DNA from: Acrasis kona
Lineage: Eukaryota; Heterolobosea; Eutetramitea; Acrasida; Acrasidae
DNA: 64,000 nt
Direction of reading: 5' to 3'
Assembly: GCA_026419775.2 (NCBI GenBank)
Contig: JAOPGA020000840.1
Coordinates: 1-64,000 of the forward strand
A program made the position numbers and the translations under genes. Of the stretch, positions 30,131-41,188 are shown piece after piece; position 1 is the stretch's first letter; the number at the start of each line of letters is the position of its first letter. Below the pieces are notes generated by a model. That model had not been told where the DNA came from. It was given only the letters and a program-made list of their open reading frames with translations, and ran no database searches.

Positions 30131-32268
30131 ATGTCCATACTGTATAGGTACGCCGTTGTTATTACCCGAGATTTAACTTCGTAACGTTCAGAAGGAAATC
30201 CTCCACTGCCAAATCCCAGACCTTGCCGACACCTGCAGTTAATTTAGGCGGCGACGCTCAGGATAATTATCTGCCAACGTACGATTCACTACCCAACGAA
30301 ATATGGTTGTTGGTTCTTGAATTTCTGGACACTCTGACACTATCTCACACACAACGTGTCAACAAGCGTTTCAACGCATTGTCCTCGTACGATCCATTAT
30401 GGAAGGGACTATACAAAAAACATTTTGTTCCCTGGCGTGTTGAGCTTAATATTAAACATTATCAGCAGTTGCTCTTGATGTTACCTTATAACAATCATGA
30501 ATCGCAACCCGCTGGTTACTATGGTCAAAGGAAAGGCAGACGGAGGAGCAAGAGCAACAACCAGCTCACGTGGAAACATGTGCTAGCGGTTAGATACCAA
30601 ATCGAGAAGGAACATCTCTCTCGTACCGTACTTCAAGATGTCATATCTGATGCAAGGTCCAGTCTTGAAGTGAACCACAGACCTGCACTATGCAACCTAA
30701 TAGAAAAGATGAACGACCAAGGAGACATTCTCATCAACGCCGCGCGTGCATGCGACCCATCATCCGACAAGCACCTGTGGCTGAGAGCATTTAGCATTGA
30801 ATTGTACGAAGCATGCATGACGTTGATACCGAAAGAGTGGCGCAGCCAACCAGAACTCATTCCCATCATTTCGGACACCCTTCCAGACATGCCACGTAAC
30901 TTGGATGAATACGCACAAAAGTATCCTCCCTTCTGGCGCACCGTTCACAACATTAGCGTCGCCATCATGGACGTTCATTGCTTCATCGTCAAGACCAACG
31001 ACTGCATAGACAAGACGTGTCAGAAGGTCAAGATCCTAATCGATGAGTTCGTGCTGCCGTTTGAGCACGTTGTAGAGTTTGAAAGATGCTTCCCATCTCC
31101 AGTAGCAAACTGGGCCAGGATGTTCTTGGACTGTGGATCGGACATGATGCAACATGACGCAGAGCTAAGTTGTTCCCTGCTATCCAAGAGCTTGATCTTG
31201 TTCGATCAAGAATTCTCAATCTCCAGAGCAAGAAACATTGCGATCGATTATGATGCCTATTATAGTCAAGCCGATGCTTTGGCAAGATTAGCAGCCGTCA
31301 AGACCTTTTCGCCCGAAAAGTCATACTTTGACCAGATGAATCAACTTTTAGATTCTTGTTGTGCAGCGTGGACAGAGTGCTGTCGCATCAAACCCAATGA
31401 TTTCATCACATTATACAGAGCTGGTCTTGCAGAGCTTAGAAGAGTCAGCCTGTGCGTGTTAAAGAGCGAACACTTGATGGACGTCGACCAGGTAGCACTC
31501 AAGAAGAAACGCTCACATCACGTCAACACGTCATGCGAGTACATGAGCAAGTGCGTGGGCGTACAGGATTATTATCGTGCACGTGAGACGTGGGGCACCA
31601 TCTTGTTCGACGAGGCTGAGAGAGAGAATAGGGATTGGCTCAAGAATAGAGATTCTGCATTGTTCGTGTCGCAAGGTAATCAACTCTACGATAACTTACA
31701 AAAGGCAATAGATCAATTCGTCCATGCCAAGAGAGTGATGAGCAACACGTTTGGATCGGTCAACCAGTCGAGACATTACTGCGACGCTGATATTGCTTGC
31801 GCTGCCTCCCTACAATTGGAAATTAGAATACGCATACAACATACTTTTAGAAACGAAGAGTTGGAATTGATGGAATTAATCAAAACCACAAAGGGAGGCG
31901 TTGCAGGCGAACACAGGAGGAAATTAAAATCAAAACAGGACCAGTTGAAGAATTTGAAGAAGGACGTGAGTCGTCTACATTATAAGGCCATGACTGCTTT
32001 TGATGCCATAAGGGACAAGAGGTTAGGATTTTCATTGTTCCATGAGGCCAGAATAAAATGTATGATGGGAGATGAAAATCAATCCAGACGGTTGCTGTAC
32101 AGTATATTAGAGTTGAAAGACGACCACGACGATTGCTTTTTGGAGGGATGGAACATTTGTAGAGATAGTGCATTTGAGTCGGTTCATGATAAAGCTTGGT
32201 TTGTAAAGTTTGTTGAAAAGTTGGGAAAGAGAGCAAGAAGAGTCGCAGGAAGAAGCGATTGTGAATAA
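30131..32268 (+). CDS. F-box protein, large helical C-terminus
   Basis: Exon 1 (30131-30147) gives MSILY plus two bases, a 44-nt intron (30148-30191) follows, and exon 2 (30192-32268) completes 697 aa in matching phase. This choice explains why the main frame has no upstream ATG. The F-box is at about residues 43-85: SLPNEIWLLVLEFLDTLTLS followed by TQRVNKRFNALSSYDPLWK. The rest is helical with many Cys and charged residues, possibly TPR-like or solenoid (QADALARLAAVKTF, EYMSKCVGVQDYYRARETW). It is probably an SCF ubiquitin-ligase adaptor; substrate unknown. The stop codon is embedded in GAATAAAA, and the convergent HIBCH gene ends only 20 nt away. Confidence 0.75.
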
Positions 32269-32288
32269 AAATGTATTTTTGTATTTAT

Positions 32289-33601
32289 TTACGCGTCTTC
32301 TTCTCCTTCACGGTAATCCTTTTTGGTTATGCTTTGGAAGTAGGGATCTACTCTTTCTCTCTTGACCAGGTCAAGTGTTTTTGGTTCCCATTTGGGATTC
32401 TTGTCCTTGTCGATTAAAAGTGCTCTCACTCCCTCATAAAAGTCGTTTTCTTTCTGTGAATGGTTAGATGGTAAAGATGGGTGCAACTCACCAGCATTTG
32501 TGTAGCAATACCTAATTCCATGACGAAGCAGTCCTTGAATGATAAATTCCTACCAAGATTGATTTGTCTGTGGACAACTCTCAAGCTCAACGGAGATACT
32601 GATTTTAAAGTATTGAGTGTTTTGCTGACCCATTCATCTTCTTGATCCATCTCCTCTAGTGTTTGCATGATCTCCTTCATGCTTCCAAGTTGGAACACTT
32701 TATCAATCTTATCAATGTCAGGAACAAGTTCGGTTAATAATTGCTCAGGTTCTGATTCTACAGGGAAAGCGTCAGTAATGGCCTTGGACAAAACCGAAGC
32801 ATCATCAGTATCTGTGGACACTATCAATTCTTCCAACTTTGGGATGGACGCTCTTTCTACGTAATGTGTGGCAATTCCTGCAGCACTTTTAAAATTTAGA
32901 AAATTGACAAGTTGTGTGTAACTTACAAAAGTTGTTTTCCCTTCAACCTTGCTCCTGTTAAGGCCAAGTACGTTCCAATATTCCTTGGTAATCTGTGAAG
33001 GAAGTAAGATCCACCCACATCAGTAAAGAATCCAATTGCAGTCTCTGGCATTGCAAACACAGTATTCTCTGTTGCGACTCTGATGGATCCGTGAATGCTT
33101 AATCCAACACCTCCTCCCACTATAATTATTAGTCTTGAAAAAAGACGATTGCGTACTAGTAATTCCATCAATGATTGCTACGTGAGGTTTTTTCATTGTA
33201 CCGATCAAATGGTTAAGTTCGTACTCTTCTTTGAAAAATGTTGTGTCTTTTGACGATACAATAGCTGCTTTTGTTAATCTAAAGCAACTATCTTAAATTT
33301 AACCTTTGATATCGCCACCAGCGCAGAACGCCTTTTCCCCGGCACCTTTCATCACGAATGTTTTAACTTTTTGGTCTTCCGTCATCAAGTGCCTCCTGAA
33401 GTTTGGAGTGAGTTTTTTGACCATGCTTTGATTTAAAGCATTAAGCTGGGATGGTCTGTTCAAAGTAATAAATTGTACACTTCCTCTCTCCTCAAATTGG
33501 ACGTCATCTGGATCATACTCCATTGTTCGTTTGCTGCAGCCAGAGAAGCCTCTAATCGTGGGAAGAAGGCGACAGTTACGAGAAGTACGATTTAACAACA
33601 T
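32289..33601 (-). CDS. HIBCH: 3-hydroxyisobutyryl-CoA hydrolase (mitochondrial)
   Basis: Five exons from the ATG at 33601: 33304-33601, 33157-33267, 32927-33119, 32492-32885 and 32289-32453. Introns are 36-41 nt, all phases fit, giving 386 aa. The N-terminus ([20 protein letters not shown]) is a mitochondrial presequence. Crotonase-fold signatures include [28 protein letters not shown], the exon-joined [58 protein letters not shown], and at the C-terminus [18 protein letters not shown]. These are specific for HIBCH, which hydrolyses 3-hydroxyisobutyryl-CoA in valine breakdown. The ATG is only 5 nt downstream of the stop of the preceding F-box gene on the same strand, and a second Met (MEYDPDDV) offers a later start. 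Confidence 0.93.
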
Positions 33602-33606
33602 TGTTT

Positions 33607-35397
33607 TTACCCTTGTTCTGTTTGTTTATTTATAGGATACAATGAAATCTTTACCAGTTTACCGCACGATTCTAAGAAACTCTCAATCACATCCCAAGTA
33701 AATTCATCTTCAGGTCTATCTCTTCTATTTCCTGGAGGAAGGTTTTCGACTGTCAAGTTCAGCCGGGTCAAGTTCACAGAATGAAAGGCCATATGTCTGA
33801 CAAATTGCAAATTGTTCCATGGTACGTCTAAAAGACAAATGCTCAACTGCTGTAGCTTTTCAAAGCCACTGTCCAGTTGCGGGATGTCAGTCACGCTACA
33901 TGTCATGCACACTGAAGGACCAATGATGTTTTCTTCTACACCACCCATTGGGACATAACCATTGTTTTTCAAATGTCTTTTATTCCTGCCAAGTTTCATC
34001 TTACGTAGAGACCTGCACTCCATAAAGTGTTGAATACACTTGGGATGCAATACCGGACGACGACGTAGTATCATATTACCTTGTCTATATTGATATTCAT
34101 CATCAACCTCGAGTTCGAGTGTATGGAGTTTGGTCCATTTTGTGCCTACATTAACAGTGTGTTCGGGTAAAATTAAATATCCAGAACTACAAGCACATTT
34201 GGTACCATAACTCATGGTAGGAACAACATCGCATTGATTCATTTTAAAGCACTCAATATTAGGCAACAAATTTACAAGGTTACCAAAATAGAAGAAACTC
34301 CGATGAAGTCTAGATCCGGAGAGATCAAGGTTGATCAAAGAAACACATTTTGATAAATAGTCATCGACACATTGGTGAGGCCACATGTTACCATGATGAC
34401 CATGCTTGGGCAACAAATACAATTGAGCAAAATAACGATAAGTTAAATAAGAGTTATGACAAATTTCTAATGTTTGCAACTTGGGTCCCACTTGACCGCT
34501 AGTGAGTGCACACAGATTATCAGTGGTCATCATTAAACATTCGTTAAGATACAGATGAATTAGGTTTGGGAGTGAATTTATAATGTGATGGTCGCTACTT
34601 TCAAAACTAAAAGGATAACCGCTCAAGTTTAATGTAGTGAGACGATTTAGTTGGATCCCATCCTTAAACAAATGAGAGAAAATGTATTGATTGTAGGACA
34701 AGTTCAAGTACTCAAGGTTCTGGGACGATATACATAAAATCTCATGAAGGCCTGATGTGGTGAACCGACACTTTTCTACGCTCAAATGTCTCAGCGACAG
34801 TATTTGACTGTTGCGTTTATGTAACTTTACGAGCCTCAATAAAGATTTGTCTGTCAGGTACTCGCAGGAGTCCAAAATTAAATGTTCAATGAGCCTTACT
34901 TCCAGAGGGGTCTGGTTTTCATTTGGTTGACTCTTCTTCCGGCTCTTCTTTTTCTTTTCACACCGAAGTTTTAGGAGGTGGAGAAAAGCACTATCCGTAA
35001 GCGATCTGTTCTGCCTCAAATTGACATGTGTATTTCCGTGGTTGATTTGTGAGTCTACGTGAACAAGAGCATATAGGCAAGCGGATAAATTGTCTTGGCG
35101 TACTTGTCGCTCCCAACTTTCCTGTTCGTCTTCATCATCATGTAAGTATGATCCTTCTCTAATGTGCCTATTCTGGAGATCCACTGTCATGTGCCGGACA
35201 GATGTTTCTGTTGGCTGATTAACTCTGAATAGATGATACTTCCAGATTCTATTTTCGAAGCACCATTTCTTCCAAGCAGTGCAAACGCAAATCGCCTGCA
35301 ACAAATCCTGTGGCGATAGAAACGAAAAAATTTCACACCACACGTCAACATCTAAGTCTACAGCACCAACAAATAAGATACTCTTCTCTGTTGTCAT
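33607..35397 (-). CDS. F-box / leucine-rich-repeat protein
   Basis: 596 aa, single exon. The N-terminal F-box reads VWCEIFSFLSPQDLLQAICV then TAWKKWCFENRIWKYHLFR. Irregular LRRs follow across most of the protein (IEHLILDSCEYLTDKSLLRL, LRHLSVEKCRFTTSGL, LEYLNLSYNQYIF, LTTLNLSGYPF, LIHLYLNECLMMT, LINLDLSGSRL). A basic linker KKKKSRKKS lies between. This is the architecture of SCF adaptor FBXL proteins. An AATAAA hexamer (reverse complement TTTATT at about 33628) sits inside its last codons, about 20 nt before the stop, and HIBCH starts 5 nt after the stop. Confidence 0.8.
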   Translation of the reverse strand: MTTEKSILFVGAVDLDVDVWCEIFSFLSPQDLLQAICVCTAWKKWCFENRIWKYHLFRVNQPTETSVRHMTVDLQNRHIREGSYLHDDEDEQESWERQVRQDNLSACLYALVHVDSQINHGNTHVNLRQNRSLTDSAFLHLLKLRCEKKKKSRKKSQPNENQTPLEVRLIEHLILDSCEYLTDKSLLRLVKLHKRNSQILSLRHLSVEKCRFTTSGLHEILCISSQNLEYLNLSYNQYIFSHLFKDGIQLNRLTTLNLSGYPFSFESSDHHIINSLPNLIHLYLNECLMMTTDNLCALTSGQVGPKLQTLEICHNSYLTYRYFAQLYLLPKHGHHGNMWPHQCVDDYLSKCVSLINLDLSGSRLHRSFFYFGNLVNLLPNIECFKMNQCDVVPTMSYGTKCACSSGYLILPEHTVNVGTKWTKLHTLELEVDDEYQYRQGNMILRRRPVLHPKCIQHFMECRSLRKMKLGRNKRHLKNNGYVPMGGVEENIIGPSVCMTCSVTDIPQLDSGFEKLQQLSICLLDVPWNNLQFVRHMAFHSVNLTRLNLTVENLPPGNRRDRPEDEFTWDVIESFLESCGKLVKISLYPINKQTEQG

Positions 35398-35500
35398 TAT
35401 TTGTTACATGTCACTGCAATTGAACTGCGTTTTTGTGGAGTGGTTGACTGGTCAACTATTAACAAAATTACAATACAACAGTATCAATTAATTCTATTTT

Positions 35501-36979
35501 TTAATCATGCTGTGGTCCTAATGCGTTCGTTTGCCGTTGAGCCATTATAGATGCAATTGAAGGTTCGTCCAAAGCGGCTGATTTTACATCCACATCTGTA
35601 GTCGCTCCCATGCGCTGTTCCTCCAACTTTATAGTCTTGTCCTGGGTCACCAACTGGATGATGGGCTTTTTAGATACAGGTAACGAATCAAGTCCATCCC
35701 TACCTCTCTGATTATTAGGATCCATCCCAACGCACATTTCGAAGTATGCTAGGGCCTTCATAGTGTGATGTGGACGTGTAGGATTTGAGACGAGGGGACT
35801 AATATACAAGTATCCCACATCAGCATAAGCATCAGCATATTCTGGTATTAGTTTTATGGCAGCATCATAATCTTGTAGCGCACCATCCACATCGTTTATT
35901 TTGACCTTTATCGATGCACACTCTAAAAGTGCAGGAACAAAGGAGCTATGTTTTTTGGACATATTTGATAAAATCTCAAGTGCTTGTTGATAATAACCTT
36001 GTTTGTGAAAGATCACACCTCTTATATAGTTGCTTACAAGTTTGACTTTCTCATTTGATAGATGACCAATCGAAATGAAAATATCAACATCTTTGTGTGC
36101 ATCATAAAATCTTTTGGAATTTTTCAAATGACATAAAACGTAAGATCTACAAATTAAAATACACAAGATTTGATTTTTCAATTCACCAGATTGACATGAT
36201 TGTATGTCAACACCAAACAAACCAATGTCAAAATAATTCAGCAATTGTTGCTCCTGTTCAGGATTGACCAAATTATAAACACTTTTAAAAGACAAGAATA
36301 GTTTTTGAGAAGTATCATTTGAGAATAAAATCTTTTTTACAATTTCAAACAATGTGTCGGCGATAGGTACAACACCGGAATCTAAATGATTTATTTCTAT
36401 TATTTTTCTTGAATCTAATGTTTGTAATCTTGCTTGATGGGACTTCATTCGCTCCGATGCATTTTTCCTGAAACATTCCAACTCTGAACATTGGTTTGCT
36501 AATATTCTGAGTCTCTCCTTTTCAATCTCAAGTGATTCGGATACCATTTCAATAACAATCAACACAACATCATTTCTTTTAACGTCCAAATCAGAGTTTG
36601 GGGAGTCGTTGAGAGGAGTGAGGTCAAGTATACCTTGTGGTTCTTTTGCGAGTTGACCATAATGATCCTTATATACTGCCATTCCAACCTCCTGTGCGAC
36701 ATAGGCGTTTCCTGATTTCCTATTTTGAGGATATGGATGGGTCAAAAGACTTTGGAGAAATTGAAAAGTGTCTATGACTCCAAATTGTATGAATAATATC
36801 TCAGTTTGTTTTCCAATGACTGGAACATCCTTCACATAGACATGTCGCCGTAGCTTTTCGCCAATTATAAGTATAATATCAAGTAGTTTGATCGTCACAA
36901 CTGGTGGATATCTTCGAAGGCCACATAAATACCTTTTTATGATCTTGTTGGTCACTTCTCTTTGTTCATGGTTGATCAT
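35501..36979 (-). CDS. TPR-containing protein of unknown function
   Basis: 492 aa, single exon. Two or three tetratricopeptide-like units occupy about residues 320-430: IRGVIFHKQGYYQQALEILS, ALLECASIKVKINDVDGALQ then DYDAAIKLIPEYADAYADVG, and TMKALAYFEMCVGMDPNNQR. The N-terminal 150 residues are helical and look armadillo/HEAT-like (VVTIKLLDIILIIGEKLRRH, FIQFGVIDTFQFLQSLLTHP). It is probably a scaffold; the complex is not identifiable from sequence. It is downstream in the same direction of the short hydrophobic ORF at 37091. Confidence 0.65.
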   Translation of the reverse strand: MINHEQREVTNKIIKRYLCGLRRYPPVVTIKLLDIILIIGEKLRRHVYVKDVPVIGKQTEILFIQFGVIDTFQFLQSLLTHPYPQNRKSGNAYVAQEVGMAVYKDHYGQLAKEPQGILDLTPLNDSPNSDLDVKRNDVVLIVIEMVSESLEIEKERLRILANQCSELECFRKNASERMKSHQARLQTLDSRKIIEINHLDSGVVPIADTLFEIVKKILFSNDTSQKLFLSFKSVYNLVNPEQEQQLLNYFDIGLFGVDIQSCQSGELKNQILCILICRSYVLCHLKNSKRFYDAHKDVDIFISIGHLSNEKVKLVSNYIRGVIFHKQGYYQQALEILSNMSKKHSSFVPALLECASIKVKINDVDGALQDYDAAIKLIPEYADAYADVGYLYISPLVSNPTRPHHTMKALAYFEMCVGMDPNNQRGRDGLDSLPVSKKPIIQLVTQDKTIKLEEQRMGATTDVDVKSAALDEPSIASIMAQRQTNALGPQHD

Positions 36980-37483
36980 TGTTTACAAAATGAAGAAAAG
37001 GGGTTGAACATTGTAGTGATTGTATGAAGCTTGAGGGTATGAAGTCACATGGATAACCTCACGCTGAACAAGAGGACTGAATACTAGCAACTACAACTCC
37101 TTTGCACCACACCGCAAGACCAAGACGAATACCACAATTGGGACAGTTAGTAGCACACCAATGATTAGAACGATGAAGGCAGCCAGATACTTCATGAAAA
37201 TTTTGATAGGCTCTACTTTGTCGTGTTCTTAATAATGATTCCCAATCACCTTTGATTGATGTTTCTTTTTGTCTGTAAGGTTTAGGGATATAGTATTTGA
37301 TAGTGGAGATTTAAAGAAGTAGACAGAGTTCCCTGTAGTGTGTTTGTATCCTGAGTATGATGCATACCCTCTTATATGTCTGGTTCCTCCTCCCTACTGT
37401 AACGTGTTGCCACAGAGCTTGAGCTGATTCCACTATTGTAAACTCAAATATTTCTTTGATTGCAGAAAGATAATAACCAAGAC
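36980..37483. other. Intergenic region with a candidate micro-ORF
   Basis: About 500 bases between the start of the TPR gene and the start of the MYND gene. It contains the 34-codon hydrophobic frame at 37091-37195 and, in an overlapping minus-strand frame, an ATG-less reading with a Cys/His pattern (GCLHRSNHWCATNCPNCG). A TTTCTTTGATTGCAG acceptor-like site at 37451-37465 suggests a 5'-leader intron for the MYND gene. Confidence 0.4.
37091..37195 (-). CDS. Candidate single-TM micropeptide
   Basis: A 34-residue frame: a start with MKYLAAF, a continuous hydrophobic helix of about 25 residues (IVLIIGVLLTVPIVVFVLVL) and a short polar tail RCGAKEL. Such peptides are typical of small mitochondrial inner-membrane or ER membrane subunits. 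The frame is open another 12 codons upstream (EHDKVEPIKIF), so it may be the last exon of a slightly longer protein. An overlapping frame with a Cys/His pattern competes with it. Confidence 0.35.
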   Translation of the reverse strand: MKYLAAFIVLIIGVLLTVPIVVFVLVLRCGAKEL

Positions 37484-38621
37484 ATGTCTAACGTGGAGCT
37501 GTCGCAACAACTTATAAAATTAGTGGCCGCATATACACACTCTGAACAAAATATTTCAGAATGGGACGAAGAAGAACAAGATAAAATGGAGTCAAAGATT
37601 CTTCAACAAACAAAGAAGCTTCCAGGGGGTTCAGGATTACTGTGCAAAGCATTTATCGATAGATGGACCCACCACCTTGGCTACAATGAAGAAAGGGAGG
37701 AGAATTTTTATCCATCAATTTTCAAGCGCGATGCAAATGAAAGCACTATTGACCAGTTAATAGCTTACATTTTCAAAAACGACAAACCGTCCACAGAAAG
37801 AAAGTTAAAATTTTGTCAAGAGCGTGCTGTTTCTCTTTTAGAATGTTTGGCAAACAAAAAAAACGAAACAAAAATTGCAGACGCTTTTGCCTCGTATCTC
37901 AACAGCCATTGTGAACCTATTGACAAACTAAATAATAGTGTGAACACAGAAATGTTATCCTTCTATGTAAAAAGAAAATTGATCAAATACATTCCTGTAG
38001 CAAGAAGAGCAGTCTTGCTGGATATGATCATGCTTGATTACTATGGTGACTGGTCCAATATTTTGGCAGAGTTTGGTGAAGAGGGCAATGCTCTTCTTGT
38101 CTCCAGCGATATAGATATAAAATTGGCCGCTAGAACTGCGGTTATTAGAGAGGGACGTAGACAACATAATCTACGAATGTTCAAAATCAATTCACCGTTG
38201 GGAAACACCTCCGATATAAATATTTCGGATTACCATCCAAAATGCAATTTCTTTTATTGTGACAACCTTGATGGTGAGGTGACCAAGTTCTCCATTCTGT
38301 GTAATGTTTGTAACAGAGCGCATTGGTGTTCTGAGGGATGTAGGAACATGGATCCACATTCTTGGTGTCAACCAATGCCACCAGTGAAAAAGCGTGTTCA
38401 AGTAATGGTTGAGAATGAGTGCAGTTCGTGTGGCCAACAGAGTAGTCACCACATCACATTGAAGGCGTGCTCCAGATGTAAAAATGAAAAAGTAAGCTGA
38501 TTATAAAGTAGGGCAACTAATTAATAGATATTGTTCAAACAAATGTCAGGAGGTTGATTGGATCAGAGGTGGACATAAGCAAGAGTGCAAAAAAATAAAC
38601 AACGCTACCGTTCCATTATAA
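37484..38621 (+). CDS. MYND zinc-finger protein
   Basis: Exon 1 is 37484-38491 and exon 2 38528-38621, ~366 aa. A Cys/His cluster (CNVCNRAHWCSEGCRNMDP) precedes a C-terminal MYND finger (CSSCGQQSSHH, CSRCKNEK, then YCSNKCQEVDWIRGGHKQEC across the intron). MYND fingers bind proline-rich peptides in co-repressor and chaperone proteins. The splice phases disagree by one base: the A5 run at 38487-38491 just before the GTAAGC donor would need to be A4 to join K to YCSNKC. Taken literally the protein would end a few residues after the junction without a complete finger. The N-terminal ~240 residues are helical and unrecognised. Confidence 0.72.
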
Positions 38622-39185
38622 AACGCATAGTTGTATCATTTTCTCAAACATTTATGAGTGGCTTTGAAGAGATTGGGATGAAGATCTAATGTTCCAAATT
38701 ATTTCTTGTTTTTATGATCGGACGATTTCAACAAAATTTGTACTTTTACACTGTTGTTCATATTATTACTGAAGAGTATTTTTCAACTTTGTGGCACTAG
38801 TTAGGTCTTGTTCTCTCTTTTAACTCTTCTTCGGTCCCAAAATTTTTGAGTCTTATAACGATGCATACAATTGATATAAACGATAAAAATTGAAAAAAAA
38901 ATGTTGAAAAGTCACTTGGGCACCCATGCCCCAGCGTATTTTAATGTNTTTTCTAAGGTCAATTTCGGTCAACCCAGAGCCAAATAAATGTGTGGAGTGG
39001 TTAAGAGTTATGGGTTTTGTGCAGATCTATAAAAGGTACAATTCGAAAGTTCAAAATAACGAGAAGAACACGTGTTGGCAAATCTATAAAAGAGGGAATA
39101 AATCATGGTATGTTTGTGAAAAAACAAACAACGCAGTTCGCCAGCGACTGTACCGACCAACATTTAAGCTCAAATCATCACAAAC
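38622..39185. other. Intergenic with an ambiguous base
   Basis: About 560 bases. A plus-strand frame overlaps the start of the next gene but is out of frame with it, crosses the N at 38947 and has no recognised domain. No RNA gene or repeat seen. Confidence 0.35.
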
Positions 39186-41024
39186 ATGTCACGCACGGTG
39201 CAATTTTTTTCTGACGTCACCATCATCAATACAAACGTAACTGTACCACCACTCGTTTTATTAGAAGAACACGACATCATCAAAACTCAAGTCCTTTCCC
39301 AACAAACCCGTTTAGGAATGTTGAGAGGTCTTCAAAGAGTTAGAAACAAGGGATACCCAATAATACCTGCCCATACACTCATTCATTCATTAGAGAGCCT
39401 TGGCGGTCATTTGTACTGCTCTTGTACAGGAGTGGCTTATGTGCTTCAATACCTCATGCGCTTTGCCCCGTCTTTGCACACAATCTCGTTCCTTAATGCT
39501 GCTTACAAGAAACAAACAAACCTCTCACAATTCGACATTACAAGCAGTATTGAAACTTCAGTTTATTATAAAAGTACACAAGTGGAGAATGTGGTGCAAT
39601 ACATCCTTGATAAGAAATTAATCGCAAATTATGCAGATGATCTCATCAAAACTGCAGTCGCTAGAGGAGCTATATTGACCGGAGATTTGGATTACATTCA
39701 TTTGGTTATAAAAATGTTTCAGATTGCCATTCCATCAATCGAGATTGAAAAATCAATACAAGCGCAAACTACGAGTATAATGAACGCAGCACGAAACGGA
39801 CATTTGGATGGTAATGTTCTGAAAAAATTCATCCTTTCATCATCAACACATGAACAATTAAAGCTAATCGAAACCGTATTTTGTTATCACTTGACGGACC
39901 CACAACTGTGTACGAACATTGCTCTAAAAGTGATTGATCTAAAAGATGCAATTTTTGGAATTGATGATGAGACACATCAATCGTTAATGCATTTGGCTAC
40001 AAAATACGAATTACCGATTATTTTAAATCGGCTATCATGTGATAAAGATCCAAACGAAATTTTAGAGTTTTTATTGCAGGCTTGTGACGAGTCATGGAAT
40101 TACACTTTACAAAGAATAATCAAGTCAACCAAAAACGATTACCTATTGATACAATTCATAAGACTAGCCGGTAAACGAATTTATCCATTCCTCGATAGAA
40201 TTATCAATCTTGCTTTTGAATTACAACATGCGGAAGTCATTTGTTTTATCCTCACGGAATGGCACCTACCACAATTAACAAGTGAAGATCGTTTGGACCA
40301 ACAAATTATCAATTCGTGCAAAAGAATTTATGAAATGTTTATAAAGAGGGCTTGTGAGGGCGACTTGAAAATGTTAAGACTCGTAGTGAAAGGTCATTAT
40401 GATATTAATAATAAAATACTTTTCTTGAATAAAATCTTTTCCGAACTCGTTAGAGAACGGGCTCAATGTAGTTGGTACCAAGTGTCAAAAGGTGCTAGTG
40501 TCAGATCTGCAATTATGTTTGTGTGTGAAATGTTATTAGTTATTGATGAACAAGATTTTATGGCCAACTACGACCTTTACAAGAGCTTTAGAGATGATTT
40601 CACTGCAGGTTGGTTGCTTCAAAAAAAGATTGAAAAAGGAGATTTTGATTACCTGAAAGATTTCACGAAAAATAATGGTGTCAGGGTGTTGTGTAGAACG
40701 GATAGTAGGTGGTCAGGGTTGATGATTAGAAAGTACACTTTAGCAATAAACGCATTAGATAGGCTGAGCATCACTCAAAGGGCTACCCAACCTGCTCATA
40801 ACATAGTTGTCAAGAAAGAAGAAAAAGACTTGATTGTACCAGAACAACAAATGCTATGTGATCTTTTAGAATTTATTGTAGAAGACGTACAACATAATGG
40901 AGTGTTGAATGATAAATCAATGATCCAACTCTCTTTTGATGTGGTTTGTAAATTAAAAAAGTGTGGAGATCCAACAATCAAAGAACGTGCTAATGTTCTT
41001 TTCGACAAGTTTTTAGATCTTTGA
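39186..41024 (+). CDS. Large helical protein of unknown function
   Basis: 612 residues in one exon, no signal peptide or membrane helix. Several segments resemble degenerate ankyrin-type or helical-solenoid units (SIMNAARNGHLDGNVLKKFI, LMHLATKYELPIILNRL, FIKRACEGDLKMLRLVVKGH). No catalytic motif is visible and the family is not recognised. Codon use matches neighbours. Confidence 0.6.
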   Translation: MSRTVQFFSDVTIINTNVTVPPLVLLEEHDIIKTQVLSQQTRLGMLRGLQRVRNKGYPIIPAHTLIHSLESLGGHLYCSCTGVAYVLQYLMRFAPSLHTISFLNAAYKKQTNLSQFDITSSIETSVYYKSTQVENVVQYILDKKLIANYADDLIKTAVARGAILTGDLDYIHLVIKMFQIAIPSIEIEKSIQAQTTSIMNAARNGHLDGNVLKKFILSSSTHEQLKLIETVFCYHLTDPQLCTNIALKVIDLKDAIFGIDDETHQSLMHLATKYELPIILNRLSCDKDPNEILEFLLQACDESWNYTLQRIIKSTKNDYLLIQFIRLAGKRIYPFLDRIINLAFELQHAEVICFILTEWHLPQLTSEDRLDQQIINSCKRIYEMFIKRACEGDLKMLRLVVKGHYDINNKILFLNKIFSELVRERAQCSWYQVSKGASVRSAIMFVCEMLLVIDEQDFMANYDLYKSFRDDFTAGWLLQKKIEKGDFDYLKDFTKNNGVRVLCRTDSRWSGLMIRKYTLAINALDRLSITQRATQPAHNIVVKKEEKDLIVPEQQMLCDLLEFIVEDVQHNGVLNDKSMIQLSFDVVCKLKKCGDPTIKERANVLFDKFLDL

Positions 41025-41188
41025 ACATGACATATGGTTCATTGAAATTCACTTTCCAACAACATCACTAAATCAAAAACAATAAACAATGATTATTTAC
41101 TTTGTATTGCCACTCATGTTTGCACAAGAAAATTTAGAGCTCAGTGAAATTCAAAAAATTGTAATTAGTTGAGTTGGCCCACATTGAA

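Noticed and set aside
38926-39240. Plus-strand frame overlapping the start of the 612-aa gene
   Set aside because: Crosses an N, overlaps the next gene out of frame and shows no domain.
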